From an uncultured Chitinophagaceae bacterium (GTDB lineage Bacteria > Bacteroidota > Bacteroidia > Chitinophagales > Chitinophagaceae), in the NCBI GenBank assembly GCA_937900675.1, contig CALCEA010000018.1, positions 1-18,651 of the forward strand: a stretch of 18,651 nt of DNA, given 5' to 3'. The notes beneath the pieces were generated by a model. That model searched no databases and was not told the origin of the DNA. It worked only from the letters and a program-made list of their open reading frames with translations. A program made the translations under genes and the position numbers. Below are positions 1-6,323 of the stretch, piece after piece; the first letter of the stretch is position 1; each line of letters starts with the position of its first letter.

Positions 1-1
1 C

Positions 2-1339
2 TTAGGTTTAAGAGGACAAGCGAAAACAAGAATGGCTCGTCAAATGGTTGATTTACTAGACGAATATATTCCAGTGGTTGCAGGAAGTGAAGTGAATGAT
101 GATCCTTTAAAACCCTTCAGCAAATTCGCTATTGATACTATTGCAGAGTTGGGAGATAAAACGCCAATTCAGTGGTTACATCGTTCAGAGAGATATGGTG
201 AAAAGTTGGCTACACCAGATGTAAGTGTGGCAGATTTAATTGGAGATATTGATCCTATTAAAGCGGCTAATCTTAAATTAAGTTTCTCAGATGAGAAAGT
301 AATTCACTATGGAATTATACCAAGAAGTAATAGAGGCATTTTTGTGATTAATGAATTGCCCGATTTACAAGCTAGAATTCAGGTTTCTTTATTCAATATT
401 TTACAAGAGGGCGATATTCAAATTCGTGGCTTTAAATTAAGAATGCCTTTGGATATTTTATTTGTATTTACGGCTAACCCTGAAGACTATACTAATAGAG
501 GAAGTATTGTTACCCCCTTAAAAGATCGTATTCAAAGTCAGATATTAACGCATTATCCAAAAAATATAGAAACCTCTTTGATGATTACTGAGCAAGAGGC
601 GAAAATAAATGATGCACAGAAAAGATTAGTGAGCATTAGTGATTTAGCAAAAAGATTAGTGGAGCAAGTGTCTTTTGAAGCTAGATCCAATGAATATGTA
701 GATAAGAAAAGTGGTGTGAGTGCGAGATTGACAATTGCTGCTTTTGAAAACGCAGTGAGTAGTGCAGAAAGAAGAGCTATCATGCACAATGAAAAAAATA
801 CCCAGGTTTGGATTAGTGACTTAACGGGTATTATTCCTTCCATCACAGGTAAAATAGAATTAGTGTATGAGGGCGAACAAGAAGGTCCATATGAAGTGGC
901 TTTAAATTTATTAAACAAGTCTATTCGCAATCAATTTGTTCAATATTTCCCTAATCCAGAATTAACTAAGAAAAGAAAGACTAATAAAAAATCTACTGAA
1001 GAGCCAGCTGTTGAAAATCCGTATAAGTTAATTACCGGATGGTTTGATGCGGGTAATCATTTGGATTTATTTTTAGATATGAAAGATGCAGACAAGATTG
1101 CAAGTTTATATAAAGTAGACGGATTGTATGGTGTGGTAAAAAAACATTACCCACATGCGAATGAACTAGAGTCTGCTTTATTAATGGAATTTGTTTTACA
1201 TGGTTTAGCTACTTTCTCCATGATCAATAAGAAAATGATTGATGGTAAGATTGAGTTCAAGGATTTGATGGGAAGTATTATGAACCTTGGTAATATGGGC
1301 TTTGGCGAAGACGATTTTAACGAATCAGATTATCAATAA
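2..1339 (+). CDS. ChlI/MoxR-like AAA+ ATPase (magnesium chelatase subunit I-like), 5'-truncated
   Basis: The 5' end of this AAA+ ATPase lies outside the window. The first methionine (base 32) is internal, because the same frame is open back to base 2 and encodes a Walker A loop GLRGQAKT at bases 5-28. Downstream are a Walker B-like strand (RGIFVINELPDL, with Asn-Glu instead of Asp-Glu), a sensor-1 segment (FVFTANPEDY) and an arginine-finger-like PLKDRI. This order matches the BchI/ChlI and MoxR branch of AAA+ proteins. Bacteroidota homologues are often labelled magnesium chelatase or sigma-54-interacting regulator, but no chlorophyll pathway is implied. Such ATPases usually act with a VWA-domain partner, which is not in the window. 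The C-terminal ~130 residues (after a Lys-rich linker KKRKTNKKS) are not recognised. The gene converges on the exchanger gene with a 27-bp gap. Confidence is high for the ATPase family and low for the cellular role. Confidence 0.85.
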   Translation, partial: LGLRGQAKTRMARQMVDLLDEYIPVVAGSEVNDDPLKPFSKFAIDTIAELGDKTPIQWLHRSERYGEKLATPDVSVADLIGDIDPIKAANLKLSFSDEKVIHYGIIPRSNRGIFVINELPDLQARIQVSLFNILQEGDIQIRGFKLRMPLDILFVFTANPEDYTNRGSIVTPLKDRIQSQILTHYPKNIETSLMITEQEAKINDAQKRLVSISDLAKRLVEQVSFEARSNEYVDKKSGVSARLTIAAFENAVSSAERRAIMHNEKNTQVWISDLTGIIPSITGKIELVYEGEQEGPYEVALNLLNKSIRNQFVQYFPNPELTKKRKTNKKSTEEPAVENPYKLITGWFDAGNHLDLFLDMKDADKIASLYKVDGLYGVVKKHYPHANELESALLMEFVLHGLATFSMINKKMIDGKIEFKDLMGSIMNLGNMGFGEDDFNESDYQ

Positions 1340-1366
1340 TCTTCTTCTATTAATTACTATTGAAAA

Positions 1367-2389
1367 TTAGTTGTTAACATAGACAAGACCTACAATACTT
1401 GCTAAGTATAGCACTAACACAATAATAGAGTCTATTCCCATTCTAAAAAATTGTTTTTTGGAATGAAATAACATCCCAATCATGTAAATGGTGGTTAATA
1501 ATATCCCAACAGAAGTTAAATAGATATCTGAAACTTTTAAACCCGGTAGGATAGATTCACCGCCAATTAAGGCTGCCATTAAAAACAGAACAGGCAAAAA
1601 AGCATTTCCACCAAATATATCACTCACCGCCATTTGATAATCTCTAATTTTTGCAGAAGCAATACCAGTAGATATTTCAGGTAAAGCAGTACACAATGCT
1701 AAGATGGTTGCACCAAATAAAACACCATCCATTCCCCATCTTTTAGACAATATTTCTCCACTCACTTCTAATCCATATCCTGCAACTAGTGTAATAATAG
1801 CTCCAAGGATTGTTACTAATATTGCTTTCTTCACCTTGACAGTTGAAAGCACTATATTATTGTTCTGATGTTTAGAAACTTTTTTGATTTGATTTAATTG
1901 GTACAATCTTTTAATTCCCCAAATAGATAATAACCAAGTAAATAATATGATCCACTCAAATGCGGTGGTATGTCTTAAATAATGATAAGTAGGAAATTTA
2001 TTTGAAGCAATTACCAAACTTAAAATAATAATTACCGTAAGCCCTTCAAACAATAATATTTTAGAGTGACCCTTTAGTGTGAGTGGCGCTTTTCTACCTA
2101 CTCCATAAATATCAATTAAGACCAACACTGCAGTTTGTATGGCAATTCCCCCAAGTATATTACTCACAGCAATATCATAATCATGTTTGAATGCTGCTAC
2201 AGCTGTGATAGCAATTTCAGGTAGGTTGGTTATGATAGCTAGAAATACAATGCCACCAATGGCTTCACCCCAACCATAATGATTCACAATTTCATCTATT
2301 GCTTTAGAAAGTTTAATTCCGAATACCCATATAAGCAATGCGCAAACTATAAATAGGGATCCCAATGCCCAACTACTATAAATAATCAT
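1367..2389 (-). CDS. CaCA-family sodium/calcium (cation) exchanger-like membrane protein
   Basis: This is a 340-residue polytopic inner-membrane protein with about ten hydrophobic segments. It carries two internally homologous alpha-repeats. The first is around residues 45-92 with TNLPE at 54-58 followed by AVSNILGG. The second is around residues 225-270 with TALPE at 234-238 followed by AVSDIFGGNAF. The paired [T]xLPE...A(V)S(N/D)xxGG signatures, in inverted topology around a hydrophilic central loop (about 163-188), are diagnostic of Na+/Ca2+ exchanger (YrbG/CAX-type) proteins, whose repeat glutamates bind the cation. The exact ion cannot be read from sequence. It starts 1 bp after the stop codon of the TIM-barrel gene 2391-3350, so the two are probably cotranscribed. 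No terminator hairpin is seen after its stop, and it runs tail to tail toward the AAA+ gene. Confidence 0.85.
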   Translation of the reverse strand: MIIYSSWALGSLFIVCALLIWVFGIKLSKAIDEIVNHYGWGEAIGGIVFLAIITNLPEIAITAVAAFKHDYDIAVSNILGGIAIQTAVLVLIDIYGVGRKAPLTLKGHSKILLFEGLTVIIILSLVIASNKFPTYHYLRHTTAFEWIILFTWLLSIWGIKRLYQLNQIKKVSKHQNNNIVLSTVKVKKAILVTILGAIITLVAGYGLEVSGEILSKRWGMDGVLFGATILALCTALPEISTGIASAKIRDYQMAVSDIFGGNAFLPVLFLMAALIGGESILPGLKVSDIYLTSVGILLTTIYMIGMLFHSKKQFFRMGIDSIIVLVLYLASIVGLVYVNN

Positions 2390-2390
2390 G

Positions 2391-3350
2391 TTATTTTTTT
2401 AGTGCAGCACAAAAATCGAAGCTTCTTTTTAAGGCGATTTCTGGATGAGCTACAATATCTTGTTCTACTACACAGTGATCTAATCCATTTTCTTTGGCTA
2501 CTGCTAAAATATTTTTTAAATCCAAAACACCATCTCCTGCAGTTGTCATTTCGCCCCAAAGTGCTGTCCATTGATTTGGAGTACCTCCATCTCCTGAGAA
2601 TCGTACTTTCTTTTTCATGTCCTTGACATGCAACAATTTATATCTTCCTTTGTTGGCTATTAATAAAGCTATTGGATCTGCCCCACCTGCTGTTGTCCAA
2701 AATAAATCCATTTCTAACCAAACCAAGCTTGGATCCGTTTGTTGTAATATAATATCTAAAGGTAAGATCCCATCCATCTTGCTTAAGCCATAACCGTGGT
2801 TATGATAAGCGAAGCGAATGCCATTTGATTTGGCCTCCGCTCCTATTTTATTAAATAATTCGGCTGTTCTCTTATAATCATCAATTGTTTTTCTATTTTC
2901 TTCTGGCAAAGAAGGTAACACCACATATGTTGCACCTAGTTCATTTGCAGCTTCAGCAAGTGGACCCATATTAGTAGATAAAGTATCCAAGTCTGTATGC
3001 ATGGAAGGCACTTTTAAATGGGTTTGCTTTAATATGCTCTTTGTCTCTGCTATTGATCTACCAAAAAATCCGCTACCACTAAAACCTACTAAAGGCTCAA
3101 TGGCTTTCCAGTATGCTTTCTGTTTTGCTGTACTAAAGCTATAAGGTCCATACATTTCAATTTCTTTGTATCCCATAGTAGACAACATCTGTAAACCACC
3201 TACAAAATCTTTTTCTAAAGTTTTTGGTAATGAAAAAAGATTCACGCAAATATTGTCAAAAAGTGGACTGGGTATATAAGGTGTTTTAGATAAAAAAAGT
3301 CCTGCCAAAGACGCTTTTGCAGTATTCTCTAAAAATGCTCTTCTTTTCAT
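2391..3350 (-). CDS. Exported sugar phosphate isomerase/epimerase-like TIM-barrel protein
   Basis: This 319-residue protein belongs to the xylose-isomerase-like TIM-barrel family (IolE/AP endonuclease 2 fold). Its N-terminus has MKRRAFLENTAKASLAG, a twin-arginine-like signal (RRAFL) with a short hydrophobic stretch, so export is likely. Likely metal and substrate residues occur in family order: HNHGYG at 183-188, LEMD with D215, LLHVKD with H241 and VVEQD with E296. Members isomerise, epimerise or dehydrate sugars and inositols, and many secreted Bacteroidota and Planctomycetota members sit in glycoside loci. It is the first gene of a two-gene minus-strand unit with the cation exchanger. It is divergent from the aminotransferase gene, sharing a 91-bp intergenic region. 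The DUF1080/Gfo-Idh operon lies a few kb away and may act in the same carbohydrate chemistry, but that link is inference. Confidence 0.85.
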   Translation of the reverse strand: MKRRAFLENTAKASLAGLFLSKTPYIPSPLFDNICVNLFSLPKTLEKDFVGGLQMLSTMGYKEIEMYGPYSFSTAKQKAYWKAIEPLVGFSGSGFFGRSIAETKSILKQTHLKVPSMHTDLDTLSTNMGPLAEAANELGATYVVLPSLPEENRKTIDDYKRTAELFNKIGAEAKSNGIRFAYHNHGYGLSKMDGILPLDIILQQTDPSLVWLEMDLFWTTAGGADPIALLIANKGRYKLLHVKDMKKKVRFSGDGGTPNQWTALWGEMTTAGDGVLDLKNILAVAKENGLDHCVVEQDIVAHPEIALKRSFDFCAALKK

Positions 3351-3441
3351 TGGATTAATATTAGTTGGGTATAAACAATCGCTTTCCTAAGTTAATTTAT
3401 TATTTTTACATAACCATTATATATCACTTAATTTAAGAAGA

Positions 3442-4269
3442 ATGAGCAATTTGTATTGTTATATTAATAAACAGTTTGTAGCTATTGAAAAAGCAGGTGT
3501 TTCAGTAACAGATTTATTAGTTCAAAGAGGGTATGGAATTTTTGATTATTTACGCGTTGCAGATAACAAACCTTTATTTTTAGAAGATCATTTGGAGCGT
3601 TTTTATAATTCTTCTAATGCAATGCGTCTTCAGGTTACAGAAACCAAAGAGGAGGTATTAAATATTGTTCATGAATTAATTAAAATGAACAATTTGAGTT
3701 ATAGTGGTATTAGATTAATTATTGGTGGTGGCGATTCTGCTGACGGGTACACAATACATCAACCTAGTTTATTAATTATTCAACAACCATTAGCTGCTCC
3801 TCCAGATAGTTTGAGTTTACAAGGTATTCGCTTAGTCAGTTTTGAATATCAAAGACAATTGGCAAGAGTTAAAACCACTGATTATTTAATGGCTATTCAT
3901 TTACAACCTTGGATGAAAGAACAAGGAGCTGATGATATTTTATATTATAGCAATGGCATTATAAGAGAATGTCCTAGATCCAATTTCTTTATGATAAAAA
4001 ATGGAACATTAATTACTGCTGTTAATAATATGCTACTAGGCATAACTAGAAAAAACATAATTAAAATTGCTAACGAAAATAATATACCTGTTGAGGAAAG
4101 AGATTTTACTTTAGAAGAACTTAAAACAGCAGATGAGGCATTTATAACTAGCTCTACTAAAAGAGTAACATCGGTTAGACAGATTGATGATTATGTATTG
4201 CCAGTAATTACTGAGCAGTCAATTGCATATAAATTATTTGCCCTTTTGAAACAGAGAGAACTTAAATAA
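3442..4269 (+). CDS. Class IV PLP-dependent aminotransferase (D-amino-acid/branched-chain aminotransferase-like)
   Basis: This 275-residue cytoplasmic enzyme of the fold-type IV PLP family has the usual length. Visible signatures are QRGYGIFDYLR (28-38), the PLP-linking lysine in ARVKTTDYLMA (K144), the cofactor glutamate in IRECPRSNFF (E176), LLGITRKNI (198-206) and the phosphate-binding FITSSTKRVTSV (235-245). The SST variant of the last motif resembles D-alanine aminotransferases more than the GTA form of many branched-chain enzymes. The family also contains 4-amino-4-deoxychorismate lyase, so substrate and even reaction type are not fixed by sequence. The ATG start at 3442 follows an AT-rich leader. 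Its 3' end overlaps the 3' end of blh by 8 bp, the two TAA stop codons lying within TTAAATAA. There is no terminator hairpin between these convergent genes. Confidence 0.85.
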   Translation: MSNLYCYINKQFVAIEKAGVSVTDLLVQRGYGIFDYLRVADNKPLFLEDHLERFYNSSNAMRLQVTETKEEVLNIVHELIKMNNLSYSGIRLIIGGGDSADGYTIHQPSLLIIQQPLAAPPDSLSLQGIRLVSFEYQRQLARVKTTDYLMAIHLQPWMKEQGADDILYYSNGIIRECPRSNFFMIKNGTLITAVNNMLLGITRKNIIKIANENNIPVEERDFTLEELKTADEAFITSSTKRVTSVRQIDDYVLPVITEQSIAYKLFALLKQRELK

Positions 4270-5185
4270 TTGTTTCTTTTAATTTCACTTTTGTAAATAC
4301 CTGTAAGTGTGGCAAAGCCAACACTGCGATTCCTATAAATAATAAGGGAAGAAAATGGGTAATATCGATGGTTTGAAGAGCATATTTAATAAATAAGCCA
4401 ATACCTACCCATGCTAATAATGAATAGGGTAAAGCCATATAGAGTAATTTGAGCCAACCTTTTAATGAATTACTAATTTCAAATTCCTGTCTGATTTTAT
4501 CGAAAGATAAAATGGAGTGCCAGATACCAAAGTAAAATGCAAAGCATAACCAAAGTGGTAAAGCTAAATTGATAATGTTTAAACAACCAATTTGTATTAC
4601 TGCATAAAAGAAATTTATCGGCTTTGTAAAAAAGAATTTCCAGCTAAAAAATAAAATAACATGTATGATTATTAAGCTGGCTTGTGTAATTGGGAAGATA
4701 GTTTTTGCAATGACATAAAATTTCTCTGCTTCAATTTTTGATTGACCTAGTAACATAAAAATATCAATAGCAGTGTGAATGTTTTTACTTAATAAAAATA
4801 GGATCCAACTTAAGCCCAATAAGAAATACATTAATTGATGCCACTTATTTTCTGCTTTACCAATCCAGTCTATCTCTCCAAAATGATATGCAGTTAATCC
4901 TATAAATATTAATATGGCTAGGCTTGGAAGGTAATACCATATCAAAGCATAGATAGCCATATTAGAAAAATATTTACCAAAAAAAATAAGTGTGTGTTTA
5001 GTTCCTTGATTGTTTTGAATTTTTTTATCAATAAAAAAATCAAGAGCGCCATGTGGGATTCCCAAAACAAAAAGAACAATCAATAATAAATTTACTTGAT
5101 TGTTAAAGTTAATAGGGAATAATTGATTGATTCCAATAAGGAGACCTCCAATAAGAAGTAGTATTATTCTTAGTCTTAATTGCAT
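4262..5185 (-). CDS. blh: Beta-carotene 15,15'-dioxygenase, Brp/Blh family (retinal synthesis)
   Basis: This 307-residue hydrophobic protein with about seven to eight membrane segments cleaves beta-carotene into two retinal molecules, the chromophore of the rhodopsin encoded just upstream. Family marks are GIPHGALDFF (H45), AYHFGEIDW (H101), GIWHSILS (H223) and ALPHLQV (H293). Membrane-embedded histidines bind the catalytic iron in this family. The ATG at 5185 is chosen. A longer frame reaches a TTG at 5233, but that start lies at the edge of the terminator hairpin (5204-5228). The stop overlaps the convergent aminotransferase gene by 8 bp. Position +4 after the WHS histidine is Ser227, where many family members carry a second His (HSxxH). 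The identification is firm because of both the motifs and the rhodopsin neighbour. Carotene biosynthesis genes are not in the window. Confidence 0.92.
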   Translation of the reverse strand: MQLRLRIILLLIGGLLIGINQLFPINFNNQVNLLLIVLFVLGIPHGALDFFIDKKIQNNQGTKHTLIFFGKYFSNMAIYALIWYYLPSLAILIFIGLTAYHFGEIDWIGKAENKWHQLMYFLLGLSWILFLLSKNIHTAIDIFMLLGQSKIEAEKFYVIAKTIFPITQASLIIIHVILFFSWKFFFTKPINFFYAVIQIGCLNIINLALPLWLCFAFYFGIWHSILSFDKIRQEFEISNSLKGWLKLLYMALPYSLLAWVGIGLFIKYALQTIDITHFLPLLFIGIAVLALPHLQVFTKVKLKETII

Positions 5186-5186
5186 A

Positions 5187-5232
5187 GGAGAAAGATAAAA
5201 AAATAGGGCGAATATTATATTCGCCCTACTCA
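5187..5232 (-). terminator. Intrinsic terminator between rhodopsin and blh
   Basis: A perfect 11-bp stem TAGGGCGAATA (5204-5214) pairs with TATTCGCCCTA (5218-5228) around a 3-nt loop. Read on the minus strand, it is followed directly by A and seven T residues (5197-5203). This is a textbook Rho-independent terminator placed 16 bp after the rhodopsin stop codon and about 11 nt before the blh ATG. It works only in the minus direction, since no U-run follows on the plus strand. Confidence 0.9.
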
Positions 5233-5244
5233 AACCAAGAACGA

Positions 5245-5967
5245 TTATGCAGCTTTTCTACTCAATGCATATATAACTAAACCAAAACCGATTTTGTTTA
5301 CAGCGTCACCAATATTGTAAATGATGTTCATATCAAGTCCAATATTAGCAAAACCAGCATACCATTGTCCGTTAGCAGTTCCGATTAAATATCCTAAAGG
5401 ATAGATAGCCCAACCAACTAAAATGAACCAGCCTAATGCTGCGTTTGCAGAAGCAACAGCAGAACCAGCGCTTGTAGCTAATTTCTTAACATCGCCCATC
5501 CATACTTCATATACAATGTAGAAGTACGCGATAGCACTTACAGTACCCCAGATAGTGGCATTACCTAAACCAGCTTCTCCGATGTAACCAGTAACTAACA
5601 TTACTACAGAAGCTAAAATCATCTTCCATAATAAACTAGATGTACCGCCAGCTTTTTTGGTGATTAAATAAAATTCAACACACATTAAAGGCACTGTCAA
5701 TAACCAATCTACATATCTGAAGAATGTAGGAGAGTCATGTGTTTCAGCATAATAGCCTCTCATGTAATAGTAGTGAACCGCAGCAATGAATGTGATTAAC
5801 CCCGATACTAATACCGACGTTCTCCATTCTTTACTGGTGTTGCCTACTTCGAAAAAGAAAAATACAGCGGCAGCCATCATCGCCATGGTGCCTACAAAGA
5901 AAGTAAATGAAACATAGTCAGTCTTTGCGATTGACATGGTTGCATCTAAAAGGAATAAATGATCCAT
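5245..5967 (-). CDS. Proteorhodopsin-type light-driven outward proton pump, green-absorbing type
   Basis: This is a 240-residue seven-helix microbial rhodopsin (numbering from the ATG at 5967). Helix C reads RYVDWLLTVPLMCVEFYLI, giving R84, the proton acceptor D87, T91 and the proton donor E98. This DTE set marks an outward proton pump. The acceptor-associated histidine is H65 (AAVHYYYMRG), and the retinal Schiff-base lysine is K225 in DAVNKIGFG. The spectral tuning residue is M95, which in Bacteroidota goes with green absorption (blue forms have Gln). Helix E reads IWGTVSAIAYFY. G141 aligns with Trp138 of bacteriorhodopsin and with the fenestration glycine of xanthorhodopsin. Alternative starts are a GTG at 6009 (+14 residues) and an ATG at 5937 (-10 residues, MSIAKTDY). 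The ATG at 5967 is preferred but not certain. It is followed by a terminator and blh, which makes its retinal. Confidence 0.96.
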   Translation of the reverse strand: MDHLFLLDATMSIAKTDYVSFTFFVGTMAMMAAAVFFFFEVGNTSKEWRTSVLVSGLITFIAAVHYYYMRGYYAETHDSPTFFRYVDWLLTVPLMCVEFYLITKKAGGTSSLLWKMILASVVMLVTGYIGEAGLGNATIWGTVSAIAYFYIVYEVWMGDVKKLATSAGSAVASANAALGWFILVGWAIYPLGYLIGTANGQWYAGFANIGLDMNIIYNIGDAVNKIGFGLVIYALSRKAA

Positions 5968-6112
5968 ATTGTGGAGTTTTGGTGAACAATTTTGGGCACC
6001 ACCTATCACAACAAATCCGTTACGGGTGCAAGCAATCTATCTAATAACATTTAATTTAGATTAATTGTTTATGCAACCAATAATTTTCTTGTTAAAATTT
6101 TATTTGTCTAAA

Positions 6113-6212
6113 GTTCAACAATAATAAGGGTTTCAGCGTACAACAATTAAGTGATGTACGAAACAATTTGTTGACTAACTAGTTGATTGATAGCGTCTAA
6201 GAATTGTTGTAC
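6113..6212. repeat. Four copies of a GTAC(GA)AACAATT-like motif upstream of rhodopsin
   Basis: Copy 1 is GTTCAACAATA at 6113-6123 (9 of 11 match). Copy 2 is GTACAACAATT at 6138-6148. Copy 3 is GTACGAAACAATT at 6156-6168, with a 2-base insertion. Copy 4 is the exact inverse AATTGTTGTAC at 6202-6212. Copies 2 and 4 form a perfect 11-bp inverted repeat separated by 53 bp. The arrangement resembles a multi-site operator, or alternatively a structured leader. No cognate regulator gene is present in the window. Confidence 0.55.
6119..6146 (-). promoter_or_regulatory. Weak candidate Bacteroidota-type promoter for the rhodopsin gene
   Basis: On the minus strand a TTG (6146-6144) lies 17 bp before TATTATTG (6126-6119). 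The latter differs by one base from the Bacteroidota -7 element TAnnTTTG. Transcription would begin near 6112 and give a leader of about 145 nt. The element overlaps motif copies 1 and 2, so a factor bound there could block or aid it. AT-rich DNA yields such matches by chance, so this is tentative. Confidence 0.25.
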
Positions 6213-6236
6213 TTTATACACTAAGTGCTCATATTA

Positions 6237-6270
6237 AATAAAAAGCCTGCTTCATTGAGCAGACTTTTAA
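6237..6270 (-). terminator. Intrinsic terminator after the DUF1080 gene
   Basis: The arms AAAAGCCTGCT (6241-6251) and AGCAGACTTTT (6258-6268) pair over 10 of 11 positions with a 6-nt loop. Read on the minus strand, the stem ends in GCTTTTTATT, a U-tract, 53 bp after the DUF1080 stop codon. It closes the three-gene unit 11167-6324 and isolates the rhodopsin promoter region from it. Confidence 0.75.
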
Positions 6271-6323
6271 ATTTCTAACGCATTGTTACACATGCATTTA
6301 AGATTTTAACATTTTTTCAAAAA

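Larger units (their letters stand above)
5968..6236. other. Gene-free rhodopsin leader and upstream region
   Basis: About 270 bp lie between the rhodopsin start and the terminator of the DUF1080 unit, with no credible ORF on either strand apart from the possible 14-codon N-terminal extension of the rhodopsin from a GTG at 6009. It is AT-rich and holds four copies of a GTAC(GA)AACAATT-like motif between 6113 and 6212. It also contains a palindrome AACAATTTGTT at 6162-6172 and AACTAGTT at 6177-6184. The position implies rhodopsin control signals. No known riboswitch was recognised. Confidence 0.6.

Noticed and set aside
553..930. Open frame on the minus strand opposite the AAA+ ATPase gene
   Set aside because: It lies wholly inside a coding region with clear AAA+ motifs. 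Its translation shows no domain and looks like the reverse of the real gene.
2386..2571. Minus-strand frame and the plus-strand frame 2402-2626 over the isomerase 3' end
   Set aside because: Both overlap a well-supported TIM-barrel gene. Their products are low-complexity shadow translations.
5186..5233. Longer blh start at the TTG (5233)
   Set aside because: It would place the start codon against the terminator hairpin and add residues unlike a Blh N-terminus. The ATG at 5185 fits better.
5968..6009. GTG start extending the rhodopsin by 14 residues
   Set aside because: The extension (GGAQNCSPKLHN) is polar, neither a signal peptide nor a normal opsin start. It is not excluded, but the ATG at 5967 is preferred.
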